Translations under genes and position numbers: made by a program | In this document: in pieces, positions 57,939 through 64,000 of the stretch | How positions within the stretch are numbered: position 1 is the stretch's first letter | Layout: every line of letters begins with the position of its first letter | The notes under the pieces: model-generated | The model's database searches: none | Told to the model about the DNA's origin: nothing | What the model saw: the letters and a program-made list of their open reading frames with translations, nothing else | NCBI GenBank assembly: GCA_945271295.1 | Contig: CALYPG010000004.1 | Coordinates: 1-64,000, forward strand | Origin: an uncultured Gilliamella sp. | GTDB lineage: Bacteria > Pseudomonadota > Gammaproteobacteria > Enterobacterales > Orbaceae | DNA: 64,000 bases | Direction of reading: 5' to 3'

Positions 57939-58652
57939 ATGCCAAACTTTTATAAGCCATTACGTTCAAATAGCTACTCGGTCCCCTGCCAGTTGTGTAG
58001 TATCGGATCATTATGTCTTCCTATGTTATACAATAATACCTTAGGTACCGTTTTAGAACGGAAAAAATCTTACTTAAAAGATGTAATTTTAGTAAAGAAA
58101 AATACTGAATTTACTCAATTTTATATTATACATTCTGGCGCTTTAAAGACTTATGATATAACTCCAGATAATAAAGAACAGATAAATGGTTTCTATTTAC
58201 CTGGAGATATCGTTGGATTAGATTCGATATCGACCAAGGTTTATAACAATAATATAAAAGCTCTTTCTAATACTTTGGTTTGTGAACTAAATTATGAAGA
58301 ATTAATGTCATTAGTTGAGACCAATAAAAATGTTAGAGATATGATTTTTAAGCTTTTAAGTAGCGATATTTATAATTATCAGAAATTAGTGCTTTGTTAC
58401 TCACAAAAAAAGGCTGATGAGCGCTTAGCTGCTTTTATATACTCTCTTTATTCACGTTATGAACAACGAGGGCATACTTCATTAAATATAAAATTAACAA
58501 TGTGTAGAGCTGATATAGCTAATTATTTGGGCTTGACTATTGAAACAGTCAGTCGAAGTTTATCTAAATTTCAAGAAAAACAAATATTATCAGCTCGAGG
58601 AAAATATATAGTTATTAGAAATCTAAATGCATTGATCGATTTATGTAATTGA
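57939..58652 (+). CDS. fnr: FNR-type oxygen-responsive regulator
   Basis: A 237-residue CRP/FNR-family regulator. The iron-sulfur ligands of E. coli FNR are matched in order and spacing: C17, C20, C26 (PCQLCSIGSLC) and C115 (LVCEL). The effector domain shows LPGDIVGLDSI, and the helix-turn-helix has the FNR specificity residues E-x-x-S-R in TIETVSRSL. It should be a [4Fe-4S] regulator of anaerobic metabolism. It is shorter at the N-terminus than E. coli FNR and divergent from the porin. Confidence 0.88.
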   Translation: MPNFYKPLRSNSYSVPCQLCSIGSLCLPMLYNNTLGTVLERKKSYLKDVILVKKNTEFTQFYIIHSGALKTYDITPDNKEQINGFYLPGDIVGLDSISTKVYNNNIKALSNTLVCELNYEELMSLVETNKNVRDMIFKLLSSDIYNYQKLVLCYSQKKADERLAAFIYSLYSRYEQRGHTSLNIKLTMCRADIANYLGLTIETVSRSLSKFQEKQILSARGKYIVIRNLNALIDLCN

Positions 58653-58702
58653 ATTTATTATGTGTTATAATCATGTGAAATTTATTATAAGGTCTATCAA
58701 AT

Positions 58703-59740
58703 ATGAGAAGTATAAAGAAAACTATCATTGCTACAGCTATAGCAATTATTCCTATGTGTTCTTTTGCCGCACAACAATTGAATGAAGAACAAGCAACGAG
58801 CTTACAGTCTTTTAAAGAAATTTCTGTGCGTGGAGCGTTTTATACCAATAATGACTATATAATGGCAATGTCCAAAGCAGCTGATAAAGAAGGAGCAGCC
58901 GCTTTTTACATCACTACCACTAATATAAGTCCTTCAAATGATACTTTACGTATAGTCTACGCTAAATTATATAAAGCTGATGCGCCAAAAGCAGCTGAGA
59001 AAGTTGAAAATATTCGTCGATTTGAAGGTGTATTTGAATACCCAAAAACTAAAGCTATTCGACTTGAACCTTTTGATATTGTTCGTATCCGAGGTTACTT
59101 TACAAATGAACTTGAAATAAATCAAGCTATAGCCAAAGAAGCATCAGCAAAAGGTGCATATGCATTTTATATTGATAGCCGTTCACAACTAGGAAGTAAT
59201 TTACAAATTGCAGCTTATCTATTCAAAAAAGATGCACCTGAACGTAAATTACAACCTGAAAATGCTATTCCATATGATTCTGAAGCGGGTCAACTAGCTC
59301 TAGCTCAAGGTGGTGAAGCCGCAATGCAAGTTGAAAGACCTGGCTATTATTCACCATCAGCTTTTAATGAAAAATTCTATGCTGATAAATTTAATAATAA
59401 AGTTATTGATAAAACCACGACTAGTGATACTAAAACAGCAACTACTGCAAGTTCAGAATCTACAACATCAACTGTTGCTGCTGAACCACAACGGATTACT
59501 CGTTACACTGTCACACTTCCTGATGGTAGAAAGATTCAAGAATTAAATGATGCAACTGCAGCTAAAATGGTAGCCTTTGATACTATCAAATTCCGTGGTT
59601 ATTATGTAACAGATCAAGAAATTTCCTATCAAGCAGGGAAACGTGCTATAGATAATGGGGCTAAGTATTATCATATTGCACGAATAGCTCAAGATACCAA
59701 TGGTCCAAATATCACTGTTTTTGTCGATTTGTATCGTTAA
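58703..59740 (+). CDS. ydgH: YdgH-like triple DUF1471 protein
   Basis: A 345-residue periplasmic protein with a signal peptide (about 1-22, ending SFA) and three DUF1471 (YdgH/BhsA/McbA) domains at about 37-90, 117-175 and 290-345. Each shows the pattern of a charged strand, RG, and A(Y/F)(Y/H)I. A Thr/Ser/Ala-rich linker (about 235-260) separates the second and third domains. DUF1471 proteins are linked to stress and biofilm responses. It starts 50 bp after fnr. Confidence 0.88.
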   Translation: MRSIKKTIIATAIAIIPMCSFAAQQLNEEQATSLQSFKEISVRGAFYTNNDYIMAMSKAADKEGAAAFYITTTNISPSNDTLRIVYAKLYKADAPKAAEKVENIRRFEGVFEYPKTKAIRLEPFDIVRIRGYFTNELEINQAIAKEASAKGAYAFYIDSRSQLGSNLQIAAYLFKKDAPERKLQPENAIPYDSEAGQLALAQGGEAAMQVERPGYYSPSAFNEKFYADKFNNKVIDKTTTSDTKTATTASSESTTSTVAAEPQRITRYTVTLPDGRKIQELNDATAAKMVAFDTIKFRGYYVTDQEISYQAGKRAIDNGAKYYHIARIAQDTNGPNITVFVDLYR

Positions 59741-59763
59741 TATACTTTTTTGAAATTTTATAA

Positions 59764-59792
59764 TTGGGGCGCTTAGCGCCCTTCTTTATTAT
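59764..59792. terminator. Bidirectional terminator between ydgH and hrpA
   Basis: GGGCGC-TTA-GCGCCC followed by TTCTTTATT, located between convergent genes. Confidence 0.8.
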
Positions 59793-59813
59793 TAATTTAA
59801 ATATAAATTTAAT

Positions 59814-62800
59814 TTAAAATTCTGACTTCACATTTTCAATGTACTGCTTTATGCGTTTAGCTGAAATTGGGTACGGTGTTCCTAATTGTTGTGCGAATAA
59901 ATTTACTCTTAATTCTTCAATCATCCAACGAATATTACTTACACCTTCTCTTAACCTTTGATTTTCGGGTAAACTAATTATCCAATTTTGATATTGGTTT
60001 TCAATATCTTCAATTATTGCCATTGATTGTCTATCTTTGTTTGTATTTGACATTAATTTTTCAATGCGTTTTTCAATACCTAATAGATAGCGTTGAATAT
60101 CATGTAGTCTTAAATATCCTGTGTTAGCTACAAAGCCCTTATATACCAAATTATTGAGTTGTTTCTTTATATCAGATAAAGCAAAAGCTAATGACAAATC
60201 CACTCGCCCTTTCAATTTTTTATTAATATTAAAATGTAACGTTAAAATTGATTCTACTTGTTTGGCAATATCAACAACGGTTTCGTTAATATGAGCTTTG
60301 GTATAATTTAGTAGTTCTTGATATTGTGTTGAATTTTGTATGGGTTGATTATATATTTCAATCAAATGATCAACACCACAAGCAATGCAATCATCAATCA
60401 GCATTAACACAGAACCAAACGAATTAAAATATAACCCTAATTTAGATTTGTTAGGTAATTTTTCATGTAAATATTTTATAGGGGAAGGAATATTAAGCAT
60501 GAGCAAGCGTCTTATTCCAAGTTTGCTAAGCCGTTGTTGATCGTGGGGATTATCCATTAATTTAATACTGACTGAATTTTGATTATCAATGATTGTGGGA
60601 TAAGCCTTAATCGTATAATTTTTTTGTTTTTTTTCATAAATAGTTGGTAATGAACCAAAATTCCAATCAGTTAGATTAGTTTGTTCTAGATTATTTGTTG
60701 ACTTGTTTTTTAATGATGATAAGGCTTGTTGTACTTGAACTTTAAGCTGCTCTTTAAGTATATCTAAATCCTTACCTGCAGCAATTTCTTTATTATTGTT
60801 ATCAATGATCGCAAAAGTCATTTTTAAATAATCGGGTACTTGCTCTATTTGCCAATCATTATCATCAATTTTCACTCCTGTCATTTTCCTAAATTCATTT
60901 GTTAACGTTTCTAATAAAGGTTTATCAGTTGTATTTACCCTACTTATAAATGCTTCAGCATAATTAGGCGCCGGAACAAGGCTTCGGCGTAATGATTTTG
61001 GTAATGACTTTATTAGCGCTATGATTAAATCCCTTCTAAATCCTGGTACTTGCCAATCAAATCCATTATTTTTAATTTGATTTAAAAGATCTATTGGGAT
61101 ATTAATCGTGACACCGTCACGGTTATGTCCAATATCAAATTGATATGTTAACGGTAATTTAATATTATCTTGATACCAAAAGTCAGGAAAATCTGAAGTT
61201 GTGATTAATTGAGCTGAAGGTTTTATTAACTCTCTTTTTTCAATATTAAGAAAATCAGGTGCCGTTTTTTGCTTCTGTTTCCACCATGAATCAAAATGTT
61301 TTACTGAAATAACTGTTTTATCAATCCGATGATCATAAAAATCATATAATTCATCGTCATCAATTAATATATCTTGCCGGCGAGATTTATGTTCTAGATC
61401 TTCAACTTCATGAATCAATCTTTGATTATGTTTATAAAACTGATGATTCGTTACCCAGTCACCTTCTACAAGTGCGTGACGGATAAACAGAGAACGGCTT
61501 AAAACTGGATCAATTTTACTATAATTGATTAACCGGTTGGTGACAATTGGTAAGCCAAATAAAGTCACTTTTTCATCAGCCATAGTGGTACCATGCTTTT
61601 TAGACCATCTTGGTTCGCTGTAACTATATTTAACTAAATGTTTAGCAATGGGTTCAAGCCAGTCTGCTTCAATTTTGGCTGCCGTTCTACCCCATAATCG
61701 ACGAGTTTCAACTAACTCACTAACTACACACCATTTAGGTTGACTTTTGAAAAGAGCTGAATTAGGAAAAATAGAAAATTTGATATTTCGAGCACCAATA
61801 TATTCATGTTTTTCAATTTCTTTCATACCCACATGGGATAATAAACCACTGAGCAAAGCCATATGTATTGATCGATAATCAGCTGCTTTACTATTAATTG
61901 GAAAAGCTAATTGCTTAATGGTCTGTCTTATTTGTGTGTAGACATCTTGCCATTCTCTAATACGCAAATAATTTAAAAACTCTTTATGACACAAACGACG
62001 AAATTGATTACCTGATAATGTATTTTGTTGTTCTTGTATATAATTCCAAAGGTTAATAAATGCAATAAAATCAGACTCTTTGTCGGCAAATCGACGATGT
62101 TTTTCATCTGATGCTTGTTGTTTGTTAAAAGGTCTTTCTCTTGGATCTTGAATTGACAATGCTGCAGTAATAATCATAATTTCTTTACTACAACCTAAAC
62201 GTCTTGCATCAACAAGCATTCGCGCTAATCGTGGATCGATCGGCAGTTGAGCTAAAATTTTTCCGATTTCGGTTAAATGATATTGATGATTTTTGGTGTA
62301 AATTGCACCTAGTTCTTCTAATAATCGAATTCCATCGCGAATGTATTTAGAATCAGGTGATTCAACAAAAGGAAATGCCGCAATATCCCCTAGTCCCAAT
62401 GAAGTCATTTGCAATATTACTGATGCAAGATTGGTACGTAATATTTCCGGTTCGGTAAACTCGGGACGTGATAAAAAATCTTGTTCATCATATAAACGAA
62501 TACAAATACCATCAGAAGTCCGACCACATCTTCCTTTACGCTGATTAGCTGAGGCTTGTGATATAGGTTCAATGGGTAGTCGTTGTACTTTTGTTCTATA
62601 ACTATAGCGACTGATTCTGGCTAAGCCCGGATCAATAACATATTTAATTCCTGGAACAGTTAATGAGGTTTCAGCAACATTAGTGGCCAGTACTATGCGT
62701 CTTTTAGAGTGTAATTGGAATATACGATTTTGTTCAGAAGCCGACAATCTTGCATATAATGGTAAAATTTCAGTATTACGTAGCTCAAATTTATTGAGAA

Positions 62801-63689
62801 TATCAGCTAAGTCACGAATTTCACGTTCCCCTGTCAAAAAAACTAATATATCTCCATCACTTTCCTGTGAAAGTTCATCAATAGCATTAACAATAGGTTG
62901 AAAATCACTATTTTTTTCATCTTCACTATCGTTTTCTTCATTAAGCCAAGGTCGATACCTAACTTCAACAGGATAAGTTCGTCCTGAAACCTCAATAATA
63001 GGAGCTTGATTAAAATGTTTTGAAAAACGTTCAACATCGATTGTAGCTGAGGTAATGATAACTTTTAGGTCTGGTCGTTTAGGTAATAATTGTTTTAAAT
63101 AACCTAAGATAAAATCAATATTTAAACTACGTTCATGCGCTTCATCAATAATAATAGTATCATATTGTAATAATAGTTTATCTTTTTGAATTTCAGCAAG
63201 TAAGATGCCATCTGTCATTAATTTGATTAATGTTGTATCGCTTACATGATCAGAAAATCTAACTTTAAAACCAACCAGATCCCCTATTTCCGTTTTCAGC
63301 TCTTCAGCAATCCGATTAGCAACAGAACGTGCCGCTAATCGCCGTGGTTGAGTATGTCCTATATAACCTTTAACACCTAAACCTAACTCCAAGCAAATTT
63401 TTGGAATTTGAGTGGTTTTACCGGAACCTGTTTCACCGGCAATGATTACCACTTGATGATTTTTGATAGCAGCATAAATATCCTCTTTTTTTTCAACTAC
63501 CGGTAAATTACTGGGGAAATCAATTTGTTTGGGTAACGATTGTACTCGAGCTTCATAATGAATAATCGCCTGCTGTATGGCTGAATCGACTTCATCTATG
63601 TTTTGAGTTTTTCGAATCAATTTACTTATTTTCTGCTTATCAAGGTAAGTCATCGATTCGAGTAGTTTTAATTGTGGTTGAGTTAACAT
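59814..63689 (-). CDS. hrpA: ATP-dependent RNA helicase HrpA
   Basis: A 1291-residue DEAH-box helicase. Walker A GETGSGKTT (85-93), DEAH (183-186), SAT and the QRKGRCGR motif VI are all present. The helicase core is followed by HA2/OB-type domains and the long HrpA-specific C-terminal DUF3418 region. The protein is implicated in rescue of stalled ribosomes and mRNA processing. Its length matches E. coli HrpA (~1300). Confidence 0.95.
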   Translation of the reverse strand: MLTQPQLKLLESMTYLDKQKISKLIRKTQNIDEVDSAIQQAIIHYEARVQSLPKQIDFPSNLPVVEKKEDIYAAIKNHQVVIIAGETGSGKTTQIPKICLELGLGVKGYIGHTQPRRLAARSVANRIAEELKTEIGDLVGFKVRFSDHVSDTTLIKLMTDGILLAEIQKDKLLLQYDTIIIDEAHERSLNIDFILGYLKQLLPKRPDLKVIITSATIDVERFSKHFNQAPIIEVSGRTYPVEVRYRPWLNEENDSEDEKNSDFQPIVNAIDELSQESDGDILVFLTGEREIRDLADILNKFELRNTEILPLYARLSASEQNRIFQLHSKRRIVLATNVAETSLTVPGIKYVIDPGLARISRYSYRTKVQRLPIEPISQASANQRKGRCGRTSDGICIRLYDEQDFLSRPEFTEPEILRTNLASVILQMTSLGLGDIAAFPFVESPDSKYIRDGIRLLEELGAIYTKNHQYHLTEIGKILAQLPIDPRLARMLVDARRLGCSKEIMIITAALSIQDPRERPFNKQQASDEKHRRFADKESDFIAFINLWNYIQEQQNTLSGNQFRRLCHKEFLNYLRIREWQDVYTQIRQTIKQLAFPINSKAADYRSIHMALLSGLLSHVGMKEIEKHEYIGARNIKFSIFPNSALFKSQPKWCVVSELVETRRLWGRTAAKIEADWLEPIAKHLVKYSYSEPRWSKKHGTTMADEKVTLFGLPIVTNRLINYSKIDPVLSRSLFIRHALVEGDWVTNHQFYKHNQRLIHEVEDLEHKSRRQDILIDDDELYDFYDHRIDKTVISVKHFDSWWKQKQKTAPDFLNIEKRELIKPSAQLITTSDFPDFWYQDNIKLPLTYQFDIGHNRDGVTINIPIDLLNQIKNNGFDWQVPGFRRDLIIALIKSLPKSLRRSLVPAPNYAEAFISRVNTTDKPLLETLTNEFRKMTGVKIDDNDWQIEQVPDYLKMTFAIIDNNNKEIAAGKDLDILKEQLKVQVQQALSSLKNKSTNNLEQTNLTDWNFGSLPTIYEKKQKNYTIKAYPTIIDNQNSVSIKLMDNPHDQQRLSKLGIRRLLMLNIPSPIKYLHEKLPNKSKLGLYFNSFGSVLMLIDDCIACGVDHLIEIYNQPIQNSTQYQELLNYTKAHINETVVDIAKQVESILTLHFNINKKLKGRVDLSLAFALSDIKKQLNNLVYKGFVANTGYLRLHDIQRYLLGIEKRIEKLMSNTNKDRQSMAIIEDIENQYQNWIISLPENQRLREGVSNIRWMIEELRVNLFAQQLGTPYPISAKRIKQYIENVKSEF

Positions 63690-63766
63690 AAAGAATTAAA
63701 TATATTAGTTTTATAATAATTACTTTTAATTATAACAAATCTTACCTTTCTTAGGAGTGTGCTTAT

Positions 63767-64000
63767 ATGAAAAAAAACGGTCTTGCGGTTGCATTAGTTG
63801 TCGGTATAACTGTTTTATCAGGATGTAATAAATCTAATATAATATCTGAGACAGATCTTTTGCATCATCGTTTTGTGTTAATCAAAGCTAATAACCATAA
63901 TATTTCATCAGAAAATCAGCTTGAACTAGTTTTTGGAGAAAATATGCATATAACCGGTAAAATGTGTAATCATTTCAGCAGTCAAGTAAGTCTTAAAGAT
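63767..64000 (+). CDS. hslJ: META-domain lipoprotein HslJ-like, partial
   Basis: The first 78 codons are in the window; the gene runs off the right edge. The lipobox VLSGC (C20) is followed by a META domain start (HHRFVLIKANN, LELVFGENMHITGKMCN), as in HslJ, an outer-membrane heat-shock/novobiocin-related lipoprotein. A TAGGAG ribosome site lies 10 bp upstream. It is divergent from hrpA. Confidence 0.75.
   Translation, partial: MKKNGLAVALVVGITVLSGCNKSNIISETDLLHHRFVLIKANNHNISSENQLELVFGENMHITGKMCNHFSSQVSLKD

Noticed and set aside
57972-57982. TAGCTACTCGG in the fnr coding region repeats an 11-mer of the inverted duplicate
   Set aside because: No similarity extends beyond 11 bases and it encodes ordinary residues; treated as coincidence.

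Overview
The window is AT-rich chromosomal DNA with dense, gammaproteobacterial-type gene content. Closest recognisable relatives of most housekeeping genes are enterobacterial (yigZ, nfi, trmN, apt, ispE, lolB, hemA, trhP/yegQ, the gpt-frsA-proBA block beside pepD, argCBGH, serC, fnr, ydgH, hrpA). Together with the low GC, many small lipoproteins and the sugar/amino-acid oriented gene set, this suggests a host-associated member of the Orbaceae (Gilliamella-like gut symbiont). That placement is inferred from protein similarity recalled from memory, not from a search.

Layout. 1-5.3 kb: yigZ, nfi-trmN, then an ArgR-box-controlled minus-strand pair (dimethylargininase plus ArcD/YdgI-like antiporter) and apt. 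5.5-10.2 kb: a tight operon of a secreted von Willebrand A protein, a membrane histidine kinase and an OmpR-type regulator, followed by ada. 10.7-17.2 kb: one minus-strand operon with an enolase-superfamily enzyme and a complete peptide/nickel-type ABC importer. 17.7-22.1 kb: DUF421 protein, ispE-lolB, hemA, a DUF1289 protein and a zinc-ribbon protein. 22.1-27.3 kb: tRNA-Leu(CAA) followed by an accessory stretch (GyrI-like protein, small secreted proteins, secreted EEP-fold phosphoesterase, gene relics). 27.3-41.5 kb: trhP, gpt-frsA-proB-proA, pepD, argC-argB-argG-argH with a tandem ARG box, serC and a DUF4156 lipoprotein. 41.7-48.9 kb: tRNA-Ile(CAU) with a truncated P4-type integrase just downstream and about 7 kb of accessory genes and pseudogenes (DUF3885, EndA fragment, lipoprotein with an amber codon, YnfA, VirK-like, a phage/plasmid-style lipoprotein). 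49-59.7 kb: a 2007-residue thioester alpha-2-macroglobulin, a carbohydrate porin with an elaborate leader, an FNR-type regulator and ydgH. 59.8-64 kb: hrpA and the start of an hslJ-like lipoprotein gene that runs off the window.

The strongest unusual signal is the porin locus at 55.3-57.9 kb. Its leader carries a near-consensus ribonucleic antiterminator (BglG/LicT/SacY type) that overlaps a strong intrinsic terminator, downstream of a sigma-70-like promoter with a perfect CRP site at class I distance. The whole porin unit is bracketed by a nearly identical ~100-bp sequence in inverted orientation, each copy pointing outward to the next gene (alpha-2-macroglobulin on one side, fnr on the other). 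Secondary highlights are ArgR boxes linking arginine biosynthesis with a methylarginine-hydrolase/antiporter pair, the VWA-kinase-regulator operon, and an in-frame lysine-rich tail cut off by the argG stop codon.
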